A stretch of 6,839 nucleotides of DNA from an uncultured Collinsella sp. (GCA_958453575.1 CAUDYH010000063.1:1-6839), one strand, 5' to 3'. Positions 1 through 5,653 are shown, numbered from the stretch's first letter. Notes: generated by a model not told the origin, from the letters alone. Program-made: numbers and translations.

Positions 1-1179
1 GACGCCAGCCCGCTCACCATCGACGTGAGTCAGATTGCCGACATCGTGTCCGTGACCTCTGGCGTGCCGGTTTCCTCGCTCACCGAGAGCGAGAGCCGGC
101 GCCTGCTGCAGACCGAAAGCGTGCTCAAGACGCGCATCATCGGTCAGGACGAGGCAGTCGAGGCCGTCGCCAAGGCCGTGCGCCGCAGCCGTTCGCCGCT
201 CAAGGACCCGCGTCGCCCCGGCGGCAGCTTTATCTTCCTGGGCCCCACCGGCACAGGCAAGACCGAGCTCGCCAAGACGCTCGCCGAGTACCTCTTTGGC
301 AGCAAGGACGCGCTCATCAGCTTCGACATGTCGGAGTTCGGCAGCGAGTTCGAGGTCTCCAAGCTCATCGGTAGCCCTCCGGGTTACGTGGGTCACGACG
401 AGGGCGGTCAGCTTACCAAGGCCGTTCGTCGTCACCCGTATTCGGTCGTGCTGTTCGACGAGATCGAGAAGGCGCACCCCGACATCTTCAACATCCTGCT
501 GCAGGTGCTGGAGGAGGGCCGCCTGACCGATAGCCAGGGCAAGACGGTCGATTTCCGCAACACCGTGATTATCATGACGTCCAACGTGGGCGCCCGCGAG
601 ATCGCGCAGGATGCGAGCGTGGGCTTTGGCACCACCGGCAAGCAGGGTCTCACGTCGAGCGAGATCCGCGGCCGTGCGATGGGCGAGCTCAAGCGCCTGT
701 TCCGCCCCGAGCTGCTCAACCGTATCGATGACATCGTGGTGTTCCAGAAGCTTTCGGGCGAGAACCTGACCAAGATCGCTCACCTGCTGGTGGACGACCT
801 GCGCCAGCGCCTGATTGCCAACGGCATGAACATCAAGCTCACCGATGCGGCCTACGACAAGATTGTGGCCGAGGGCACCGACCTCACCAACGGTGCGCGT
901 CCGCTGCGCCGCGCCATCCAAAAGCTCATTGAGGATCCGTTGTCCGAGGAGCTGCTGGCCGGCGAGTGGGGCAGTGGCGATACCGTCCTGTGCGATGTGG
1001 CCGACGGCAAGTTTGTCTTTAGCCATGGTACGGGCGAGATCCCGGCACCGCGTCCGGCGGGCACGCTCGGTGGCGATACCGCTCCGGCAGCGCCGCACAC
1101 CGGAAACGCTGCGCCTGTGAGTAGTGGCGTGACCTCGGGCCCCGGCGGTATGATGCAAGCTGGCTCCGGCGCGCTGTAG
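1..1179 (+). CDS. clpC: ATP-dependent Clp protease ATP-binding subunit ClpC, C-terminal part (5' end outside window)
   Basis: The reading frame is open from the first base, so the gene begins before the window; 392 residues are visible. ClpC is a cytoplasmic Hsp100 unfoldase that threads substrates into ClpP. Seen here is a complete second AAA+ module: Walker A GPTGTGKT (fragment residues 81-88), pore-loop GYVG (128-131), Walker B VVLFDE (149-154), sensor-1 MTSN (192-195), arginine finger in LLNRID (about 241) and sensor-2 GARPLRR (298-304). The VGF tripeptide at 207-209 matches the ClpP-docking motif of ClpA/ClpC-type proteins, which ClpB lacks; this favours ClpC over ClpB. After about residue 340 comes a Gly/Ala/Pro/Thr-rich tail ending in GSGAL that I do not expect in Bacillus subtilis ClpC and that is probably flexible. 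The N-domain, D1 and the middle domain are not visible, so ClpC rather than another class I Clp ATPase is a family judgement, with high confidence. Confidence 0.95.
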   Translation, partial: DASPLTIDVSQIADIVSVTSGVPVSSLTESESRRLLQTESVLKTRIIGQDEAVEAVAKAVRRSRSPLKDPRRPGGSFIFLGPTGTGKTELAKTLAEYLFGSKDALISFDMSEFGSEFEVSKLIGSPPGYVGHDEGGQLTKAVRRHPYSVVLFDEIEKAHPDIFNILLQVLEEGRLTDSQGKTVDFRNTVIIMTSNVGAREIAQDASVGFGTTGKQGLTSSEIRGRAMGELKRLFRPELLNRIDDIVVFQKLSGENLTKIAHLLVDDLRQRLIANGMNIKLTDAAYDKIVAEGTDLTNGARPLRRAIQKLIEDPLSEELLAGEWGSGDTVLCDVADGKFVFSHGTGEIPAPRPAGTLGGDTAPAAPHTGNAAPVSSGVTSGPGGMMQAGSGAL

Positions 1180-1204
1180 GGCGTGGCGACAATTTGATAC
1201 GCTC

Positions 1205-1239
1205 AATCGAGGCGCTCTGGCAAGGGCGCCTCGATTTGT
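1205..1239 (+). terminator. Hairpin terminator after clpC
   Basis: An 11-bp perfect stem (1205-1215 with 1226-1236) continues inward through a U-G wobble and two more pairs to a GGCA tetraloop (1219-1222), giving 14 bp in all. It begins 25 bases after the clpC stop. The following T run is short (TTT with G after it), so termination may be incomplete or factor-assisted, but the stem is strong and well placed. Confidence 0.7.
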
Positions 1240-1246
1240 AGAGCTG

Positions 1247-1284
1247 CGGTGATTGTGACCGTTACGCTATACGGTCCACCGTTA
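1247..1284. repeat. Nested inverted repeat and 20-bp-spaced direct repeat in the pepD leader
   Basis: GACCGT (1257-1262) is inverted at ACGGTC (1271-1276), and outside it CGGTG (1247-1251) is inverted at CACCG (1277-1281), with a 5-base bulge on the left. The word ACCGTTA also recurs directly at 1258-1264 and 1278-1284, exactly 20 bp (about two helical turns) apart. The element lies in the 214-bp clpC-pepD gap, upstream of pepD and after the clpC terminator. It could be a regulator binding site, but no specific regulator is recognised and chance cannot be excluded. Confidence 0.4.
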
Positions 1285-1320
1285 GCCGATGATGCAAGGG
1301 CGCTCGGCGTTTTCGACTGG

Positions 1321-1349
1321 TTTATGCACGCAAAGTCTGGGAATATACA
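1321..1349 (+). promoter_or_regulatory. Possible pepD promoter (weak)
   Basis: TTTATG (1321-1326) and TATACA (1344-1349) are separated by 17 bases and resemble sigma-70-type -35 and -10 boxes only partly (3/6 and 4/6). This would start the transcript about 40 bases before the pepD ATG. The clpC terminator upstream implies that pepD has its own promoter somewhere in this gap; this is the best candidate I see. Confidence 0.25.
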
Positions 1350-1382
1350 AGTCGCATATCTTACTGTCTTACCAGTTGCGCC

Positions 1383-1389
1383 AAGGAGG
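1383..1389 (+). promoter_or_regulatory. pepD ribosome binding site
   Basis: AAGGAGG, a near-perfect Shine-Dalgarno sequence, lies four bases before the ATG at 1394. It decides the pepD start in favour of 1394 over the in-frame ATG at 1289, which would add 35 residues unlike the family and has no such site. Confidence 0.85.
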
Positions 1390-1393
1390 CACC

Positions 1394-2851
1394 ATGGACT
1401 ACAAGATCACCGGCTATGAGCCCGCCCAGCTGTTCCATTTCTTTGAGGAGGTCAGCGCGATTCCCCGTGGGTCTGGCAACGAGAAGGGCATCAGCGATTT
1501 CCTGGTCGCGTTTGCCAAGGAGCGCGGCCTCGATGTGTATCAGGACGAGGTCTACAACGTCATCATTCGCAAGCCCGCATCTGCCGGTGCCGAGAATGTC
1601 CCGACCGTGATGCTGCAGGGCCACATCGATATGGTGTGCGACAAGTTGGGCTCCGTTGAGCACGACTTTATGACCGATGGTATCGACCTGGTCGTCAAGG
1701 ACGGCGTCCTCACCGCCAACGGTACCACCCTGGGTGCCGACAACGGTATCGCCGTCGCTCTGATGCTCACTGTTCTCGATGACGATTCGATCGTTCACCC
1801 CGCCCTCGAGTGCGTATTCACCACCGACGAGGAGACTGGCCTGGTCGGCGCCGAGACGCTCGACAAGTCCCAGATTAGCGCCCGCACCATGATTAACCTT
1901 GACTCCGAGGAAGAGGGCGTTGCCACCGTCAGCTGCGCCGGCGGCGTCGTCGTTACCTACACCTGCCCGATCGTGCGCGAGCACAAGACCGGTAGCACCC
2001 TCACGCTCGACATCTCCGGCCTGCTGGGCGGTCACTCCGGCAGCGATATCCACCTGGAGCGCGGCAACGGCAACCTCATCATGGCCCGCATCATCGACCG
2101 CCTGATGGTCGCCGGCGAGCCCGCCATCGTTAGCTTTAACGGCGGCACCAAGGACAACGCCATCAACCGTGAATGCAAGGCTGTTCTGGTCTACGCCGAC
2201 CACGCTGCCGCCGAGGCCGCGGCCCAGATCGCAAAGGGCATCATCGCCGACGTCGCTGCCGAGCTCGAGGTCTTCGACCCCGGCTTTACCTGCACCGTCG
2301 AGATTGCCGACGACGCCGAGGTCGAGGCCATGGACCAGAAGTCCGCGCTTGCCCTTATCCGCGCCCTGCGTCTTGCCCCTAACGGCGTGATTCGCCGCAA
2401 TGTCGCCACCGACGGCTCCGTCGAGGTTTCCTCCAACATCGGTGTGGTTGCCACTTCTGACGACGAGGTCAAGATCATGCTGTCCCCGCGCTCTTCGATC
2501 ACCTCGCTGCAGAACGAGTTCAAGGATCGTTTGCAGACGCTTGCCGATGTCCTGGGCTTCGACGCCAAGTTTGAGTTCGAGTATCCCGGCTGGAGCTATG
2601 CCGAGCATTCGCCGGTCCGCGACGTCTTTGTCGAGAGCTATCGCGAGCTCTTTGGCTCCGAGTTGCGCATCGAGTCCATTCACGCCGGCCTTGAGTGCGG
2701 CCTGTTCGCCGAAGCCCTGCACGGCCTGGACGCCATCGCCGTGGGCCCGACGCTCTCCGATGTCCATACCCCGGACGAGAGCATGGAGCTCGCTTCTGCC
2801 GAGCGCTTCTACGAGCTGCTCATCGACGTCCTCAAGCGCCTCGCTGCGTAA
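1394..2851 (+). CDS. pepD: Aminoacyl-histidine dipeptidase (Xaa-His dipeptidase, peptidase family M20C)
   Basis: A 485-residue cytosolic di-zinc exopeptidase, close to the roughly 485 residues of Escherichia coli PepD. The family cleaves Xaa-His dipeptides such as carnosine and related dipeptides, feeding amino-acid recycling. Metal-site motifs appear in the right order: GHIDMV (76-81; His77 ligand, Asp79), GADN (114-117; Asp116 bridging ligand), DEE (145-147; Glu146 likely catalytic base, Glu147 ligand), NLD (Asp170) and SDVHTP (455-460; His458 ligand). The lid/dimerisation domain lies between the two catalytic halves and includes GGHSGSDIH (212-220), typical of M20. The spacing matches E. 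coli PepD with a constant offset of three residues, so the enzyme looks intact. It has no signal peptide or membrane segment. The gene stands alone between two terminators, converging with hipA. Substrate range is inferred from the family only; some members act as broad dipeptidases. Confidence 0.94.
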   Translation: MDYKITGYEPAQLFHFFEEVSAIPRGSGNEKGISDFLVAFAKERGLDVYQDEVYNVIIRKPASAGAENVPTVMLQGHIDMVCDKLGSVEHDFMTDGIDLVVKDGVLTANGTTLGADNGIAVALMLTVLDDDSIVHPALECVFTTDEETGLVGAETLDKSQISARTMINLDSEEEGVATVSCAGGVVVTYTCPIVREHKTGSTLTLDISGLLGGHSGSDIHLERGNGNLIMARIIDRLMVAGEPAIVSFNGGTKDNAINRECKAVLVYADHAAAEAAAQIAKGIIADVAAELEVFDPGFTCTVEIADDAEVEAMDQKSALALIRALRLAPNGVIRRNVATDGSVEVSSNIGVVATSDDEVKIMLSPRSSITSLQNEFKDRLQTLADVLGFDAKFEFEYPGWSYAEHSPVRDVFVESYRELFGSELRIESIHAGLECGLFAEALHGLDAIAVGPTLSDVHTPDESMELASAERFYELLIDVLKRLAA

Positions 2852-2906
2852 AGGTTGCGCTAGCAGCAGTCCGAGCCGCGTGCCAGCGGATTGCAAATGA
2901 CATTAC

Positions 2907-2954
2907 GAGAGGGGGTACCCGGTCTTTTGCGACAGGTGTCCCCTCTCTTCTTTT
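2907..2954 (+). terminator. Rho-independent terminator of pepD
   Basis: Stem 2907-2914 with 2940-2947 (8 perfect G/C-rich pairs) extends inward through two G-U wobbles and three more pairs to 2919/2935. It is followed at once by TTCTTTT (2948-2954). It lies 55 bases after the pepD stop, in the 127-bp convergent gap. Read on the minus strand the stem is not followed by a T run, so it should act mainly on pepD transcripts rather than on hipA. Confidence 0.8.
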
Positions 2955-2978
2955 AAGAAATGGGAAATTGATTGGCGT

Positions 2979-4283
2979 CTAGCCCATATCCGCCCTGATG
3001 AGGTCGAGGGTTCGCTGGCAGTTTTCGCGGACGGGGCCGAGCATATGATCGCGCAGGTCCGCCATGCCGGGCAGGTCGGCGTATTCGTCCATGACCTCTT
3101 CCATGCAAATGGGTACCTCGTAGGCGAGGTCCATCATGGTCGCAAAGCAAAACTTCTCGGATAGCCCGGCATCGGTGAGCGCCGTCTCCAGCGCGGGGTC
3201 GCCCATACCGTGGTATCGGCGGATAGCACCTGGACCGATGCGCCCCACACGATTTTCGCCGCCAACGCTCATAGCAAGGCGTGCCCGACGTCGCATGCTC
3301 TCATACGCCAAGCCCGATGCGACATCGTACATGGGTGCGAGTGCCGCGTTTGTGCCTTTGCCTAGGATGAGCGAGTAGTTTTTAGCGTGTGCGTCAGGCG
3401 CTCCGATAATGGCGTTATAGAACAACATATAGGTAAAAAGCACAAGATTCATGTGGTGGGGGACTGTGTTAATCAGTCGTTCTTGGATGTCTCGTGTAGT
3501 CGGTCCTCCGTCGGCGGTGTATTTCTGGCTTGGCAATACACCGAGCGCCTGGCAAAAGTCCTCCTGATGCAGCCTTTCGATACTTCCGCTGTTATTGACC
3601 ATTCTGTCGTACCGTTCAACGACGAGTGCGGCTTCGTCTTCAAATGTGCAATAGGAGACGTTGGCAGTTGGAATGCCAACACGCCGAGCCGTTTTCATGC
3701 AGACGAATTCGTTTAAGGCCTGATGTTTGAACCCGACGACACCATTTTTGAAGATATGGGTAGTGGGGGATGACCCTAGACATTCGTACCATTGGCCATC
3801 ATGCCAAGCTAGTGCAAATTTGCCTTGGTTGCCGCCCAGGGACCAGCTTTCGTTGGAGCCCATCCATGTCTCTCTTTCGTCATCGCGAATTGCTTTAAGC
3901 TTGTGAGCGATTTGAGAATTGGTAAGCGGGCGGTATGCCGAGACCCTGCCGCGGGCGGCGCCTAATTGATCGGTTCGACAAAACTGAACGGCCCCTGCGC
4001 AGTCAAGACCGATATGGCACAAGAGGGCGACGGGGTTGTTGGATGCAACGTCATACTCGGCGGCAATAGCGCGACGCTGCTCTTGGCTGTCGGGCAAAAG
4101 GCCAAATAGGAACGGGCGGACGATGTTATGGCCATACGTGCGATTGGAAAGCGGCATTGTAAGCGATAGTGGTGCTCCGCGATAGGTTGGGGCGTATACA
4201 AAGCTGCAGAGTCCATGCTCGTCTTGCCGGAGAGTGCCTGCGATTTCGCCACAAATGAGGGTCGCAAGCTCCATCTCTGCCAT
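2979..4283 (-). CDS. hipA: HipA-type serine/threonine kinase toxin
   Basis: A 434-residue protein, about the length of E. coli HipA (440). HipA kinases in type II toxin-antitoxin systems phosphorylate a cellular target (glutamyl-tRNA synthetase GltX in E. coli), stalling translation and promoting persistence; HipB neutralises them. Seen here: an N-terminal subdomain with FLFGLLPDS (58-66) and IGLDCAGAV (91-99), then a kinase core with Gly-rich loop SWSLGGNQGK (146-155), a TTHIFK lysine (Lys179), VERYDR (222-227), HQEDFCQALG (239-248), catalytic loop GAPDAHAKN (294-302; Asp297 catalytic, Asn302) and MYDVAS (318-323; Asp320 metal ligand). Ser148 aligns with the E. coli autophosphorylation site Ser150. 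All key residues are present, so an active kinase is likely. The ATG directly follows the hipB stop codon, implying translational coupling; an alternative start is Met4. Its GC content is lower than that of the flanking genes, which hints at transfer. The target is not predictable from this sequence. Confidence 0.93.
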   Translation of the reverse strand: MAEMELATLICGEIAGTLRQDEHGLCSFVYAPTYRGAPLSLTMPLSNRTYGHNIVRPFLFGLLPDSQEQRRAIAAEYDVASNNPVALLCHIGLDCAGAVQFCRTDQLGAARGRVSAYRPLTNSQIAHKLKAIRDDERETWMGSNESWSLGGNQGKFALAWHDGQWYECLGSSPTTHIFKNGVVGFKHQALNEFVCMKTARRVGIPTANVSYCTFEDEAALVVERYDRMVNNSGSIERLHQEDFCQALGVLPSQKYTADGGPTTRDIQERLINTVPHHMNLVLFTYMLFYNAIIGAPDAHAKNYSLILGKGTNAALAPMYDVASGLAYESMRRRARLAMSVGGENRVGRIGPGAIRRYHGMGDPALETALTDAGLSEKFCFATMMDLAYEVPICMEEVMDEYADLPGMADLRDHMLGPVRENCQRTLDLIRADMG

Positions 4284-4715
4284 TTATTTCACAACCTTAC
4301 AGCCAAAGGAGAGGTCTGAAGTGTCGGAAAGGCCTTGCTCGGCTGCGATTTGGGCCAGCAAGGCACCATAGGAAGATGGCGTTCCCTGTCGAGCGGGTCG
4401 TCTGCCTACGCTTGGCTTTGGCAGGGCATTCGAGTTCGCGATAGGGAGGTCCGCTTTCGTCGTCGGATGTTCGGAGGGCGATGCGATGGAGTCGTTATCG
4501 CTTTGCGCAAAGAGACCTATGCCGAGTGCGTTAAAGACGGACAGCAACTTGTCGAGTCGAATGCCGGTGGCGTCTCCTAGCTCGAGCGATGCGAGCAGGC
4601 GCTCCGAAACACTGGCCGTTTTGGCGAGGGCGGCACGGGTGAGACCCTGAGCCTCGCGTGCCTGGCGCACGTAGATGCCAGCTTGGCGCGGTGTGGTGAT
4701 GGGAAGGGTATTCAC
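4284..4715 (-). CDS. hipB: HipB-like Xre-family antitoxin and repressor with long C-terminal tail
   Basis: A 143-residue protein encoded directly upstream of hipA; TAA and the hipA ATG touch with no gap. Residues about 13-68 form a Cro/C1-type helix-turn-helix: a helix from IYVRQAREAQ, then LTRAALAKTASVSERLLASLELGD, then LDKLLSVFNALGIGL. HipB proteins dimerise, bind operator DNA to repress their own operon and hold HipA inactive. The start is GTG at 4715, supported by a good Shine-Dalgarno sequence five bases upstream. It is oddly long: E. coli HipB has 88 residues, whereas here a Ser/Pro/Thr-rich, probably disordered stretch (about 72-113) is followed by a short predicted helix (about 114-130, SSYGALLAQIAAEQGLS) and a hydrophobic and basic end. 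Function rests on the helix-turn-helix and the pairing with hipA; overall identity to E. coli HipB is low. Confidence 0.85.
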   Translation of the reverse strand: MNTLPITTPRQAGIYVRQAREAQGLTRAALAKTASVSERLLASLELGDATGIRLDKLLSVFNALGIGLFAQSDNDSIASPSEHPTTKADLPIANSNALPKPSVGRRPARQGTPSSYGALLAQIAAEQGLSDTSDLSFGCKVVK

Positions 4716-4720
4716 GGCGA

Positions 4721-4726
4721 TCTCCT
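4721..4726 (-). promoter_or_regulatory. hipB ribosome binding site
   Basis: Read on the minus strand, AGGAGA stands five bases before the GTG at 4715-4713. It supports this non-ATG start, which also places the helix-turn-helix at the usual distance from the N-terminus. The site is only two bases from the end of the operator-like inverted repeat. Confidence 0.75.
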
Positions 4727-4728
4727 AA

Positions 4729-4773
4729 CGTGCAGACTTTTGCATATCAGTATGACATGCAAAAGTCTGCACG
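4729..4773. promoter_or_regulatory. Probable hipBA operator: perfect 17-bp inverted repeat
   Basis: Arm 4729-4745 (CGTGCAGACTTTTGCAT) is repeated exactly inverted at 4757-4773, around an 11-base centre ATCAGTATGAC (4746-4756). It lies 14 bp upstream of the hipB start codon. HipB-family repressors bind palindromes in their own promoter, so autorepression is the likely role. No convincing -35/-10 pair is visible; CATACT (minus strand, 4754-4749) in the centre is a possible -10. If transcribed, the repeat could also form an RNA hairpin. Confidence 0.72.
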
Positions 4774-4807
4774 AAAAGGCCTCATGCAAAACTTTGCATG
4801 AGGCCTT
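4774..4807 (-). terminator. Intrinsic terminator of mntP
   Basis: A perfect 14-bp stem (4776-4789 with 4794-4807) closes a four-base loop and, read on the minus strand, ends in AGGCCTTTT. It lies 36 bases after the mntP stop codon. The T run is only four bases before C and G, but the stem is strong. It separates mntP from hipBA, which is transcribed in the same direction, and begins two bases from the operator repeat. Confidence 0.8.
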
Positions 4808-4843
4808 GTACTGGCGTTGAGTTTTGAGCGATTGTGTTTGGCG

Positions 4844-5428
4844 TTACAGCGCCAAAATCCCCAGATGCTCAAGCAAGATCTTAAGTCCGATGAGGATGAG
4901 CACGATGCCGCCCACGATGGTGGCAGGTTTTTCGTAGCGCGCGCCAAAGGTGTGGCCGATCGCTACGCCGGCGACGGAGAAGATAAAGGTTGTGATGCCG
5001 ATGAGCGACATGGCGGGCATGATGTCGACCGAGAGCGCGGCAAATGAGATGCCTACGGCTAGGGCGTCGATTGAGGTGGCGATGGCGAGGATCAGGTACT
5101 CGCCCAGGTCAATCTTTTCGGCATCCTTGCCGTCGCCCTCATCCTCGTCCTCGTCCTCGGTAAAGGCCTCCCACAGCATTTTGCCGCCAATGAAGGCGAG
5201 CAGGATAAAGGCGATCCAGTGGTCGATGGGGCCGATGATGCCCATAAACTGGCTGCCAAGCGCCCATCCGATCACGGGCATGCCGGCCTGGAAGCCGCCA
5301 AAGAACAGGCCGAGCACTACGGCGACCTTAAGGTTGATCTTCTTCATGCCAAGGCCCTTGCAGATGGATACGGCAAAGGCGTCCATCGAAAGGCCAACGG
5401 CGAGCAGCACGAGCTCTGCGAGTCCCAT
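4844..5428 (-). CDS. mntP: Manganese efflux pump MntP
   Basis: A 194-residue inner-membrane protein of the MntP (formerly YebN) family, which exports Mn(II) to prevent manganese toxicity. Six hydrophobic segments are visible, at roughly 3-24, 33-57, 68-88, 110-132, 138-160 and 168-192, in two related halves. The paired family motifs are present: GLSMDAFAVS (12-21; Asp16) and ATSIDALAVG (117-126; Asp121), corresponding to the conserved membrane aspartates needed for transport in E. coli MntP, plus HWIAF (70-74) and GG (81-82). The cytosolic loop between the halves holds the acidic run EDEDEDEGDG (91-100), encoded by a tandem hexamer. The ATG at 5428 has GGGAG seven bases upstream. The gene is monocistronic, with its own terminator, and divergent from disA. 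Members are often controlled by MntR or a manganese riboswitch; neither is recognised with certainty here. Confidence 0.94.
   Translation of the reverse strand: MGLAELVLLAVGLSMDAFAVSICKGLGMKKINLKVAVVLGLFFGGFQAGMPVIGWALGSQFMGIIGPIDHWIAFILLAFIGGKMLWEAFTEDEDEDEGDGKDAEKIDLGEYLILAIATSIDALAVGISFAALSVDIMPAMSLIGITTFIFSVAGVAIGHTFGARYEKPATIVGGIVLILIGLKILLEHLGILAL
5137..5160 (-). repeat. Tandem hexanucleotide repeat inside mntP
   Basis: Four consecutive hexamers of the form CCTCRT on the plus strand (CCTCAT, CCTCGT twice, CCTCGG) encode alternating Asp-Glu pairs in the central cytosolic loop of MntP. Changes in copy number would keep the frame and only lengthen or shorten the acidic loop. Confidence 0.7.
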
Positions 5429-5434
5429 AGTCTG

Positions 5435-5519
5435 GCTCCCTCTCTGCGGGCGGGCCCGCGTGTACCTCTTGGGGGAGCAACATAAAGACTAACCTTGGCA
5501 CATGGTTGAGTGGGTAGTC
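5435..5519 (-). promoter_or_regulatory. Structured mntP 5' leader that can pair the Shine-Dalgarno sequence
   Basis: On the minus strand two hairpins are possible. Upstream, GACTACCC (5519-5512) pairs with GGTTAGTC (5494-5487), 7 of 8 bases. Downstream, GCTCCC (5478-5473) pairs perfectly with GGGAGC (5440-5435), which contains the mntP ribosome binding site, enclosing a GC-rich hairpin (5459-5455 with 5450-5446). This would hide the site unless the fold opens, so translation of the pump may be gated by RNA structure. It does not show the conserved sequences of the yybP-ykoY manganese riboswitch, so the ligand, if any, is unknown. Confidence 0.4.
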
Positions 5520-5542
5520 AAAGAGCCCGTCCCAAATTAGCT

Positions 5543-5571
5543 ATCTTAGCGGTGTTCGCTCATTCTGTAAG
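5543..5571 (-). promoter_or_regulatory. Possible mntP promoter
   Basis: On the minus strand CTTACA (5571-5566) and TAAGAT (5548-5543) are 17 bases apart, matching sigma-70-type boxes at 4/6 each. Initiation near 5536 would give a leader of about 108 bases that carries both candidate hairpins ahead of mntP. Confidence 0.35.
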
Positions 5572-5641
5572 CATCGGATTTTGCGGGCGTCACAGAGGCA
5601 AACCGTGAGAAACTTATTGACGTTTATGGAGCGTATACGAT

Positions 5642-5646
5642 GGGAG
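5642..5646 (+). promoter_or_regulatory. disA ribosome binding site
   Basis: GGGAG lies seven bases before TTG at 5654. No ATG or GTG in this frame occurs between the upstream stop codon at 5618-5620 and this TTG, so the site supports the rare start. The next in-frame ATG (5681) would remove nine residues and has no comparable site. Confidence 0.6.
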
Positions 5647-5653
5647 CGATGCC

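Noticed and set aside
1289..1393. Longer pepD start at ATG 1289
   Set aside because: The 35 added residues do not resemble PepD N-termini, while ATG 1394 has a near-perfect Shine-Dalgarno sequence and matches the family length.
1361..2896. 511-residue open frame on the minus strand opposite pepD
   Set aside because: It is exactly opposite a well-supported enzyme gene with all catalytic motifs, has no recognisable domain, and such antisense frames are expected where third codon positions are G/C-rich.
3387..3716. 109-residue plus-strand frame inside hipA
   Set aside because: Lies wholly opposite the conserved HipA kinase core and has no family signature or clear ribosome binding site.
2979..4807. 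Insertion sequence, integrase or attachment site flanking hipBA
   Set aside because: No transposase or integrase reading frame and no matching direct repeats at the edges were seen; the palindromes are better explained as operator and terminator.
5482..5498. DtxR/MntR-type metal regulator box near mntP
   Set aside because: GACTAACCTTGG resembles one half of a DtxR-family box, but the other half is absent, so the call is not supportable.
5617..5639. disA promoter made of TTGACG and TATACG
   Set aside because: The two boxes are individually good but only 11 bases apart, too close for sigma-70-type recognition, and they would leave almost no leader.
5429..5653. yybP-ykoY manganese riboswitch upstream of mntP
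   Set aside because: The conserved GGGGAGUAG-type segment and its partner loop are not found on the minus strand; only generic hairpins are present.
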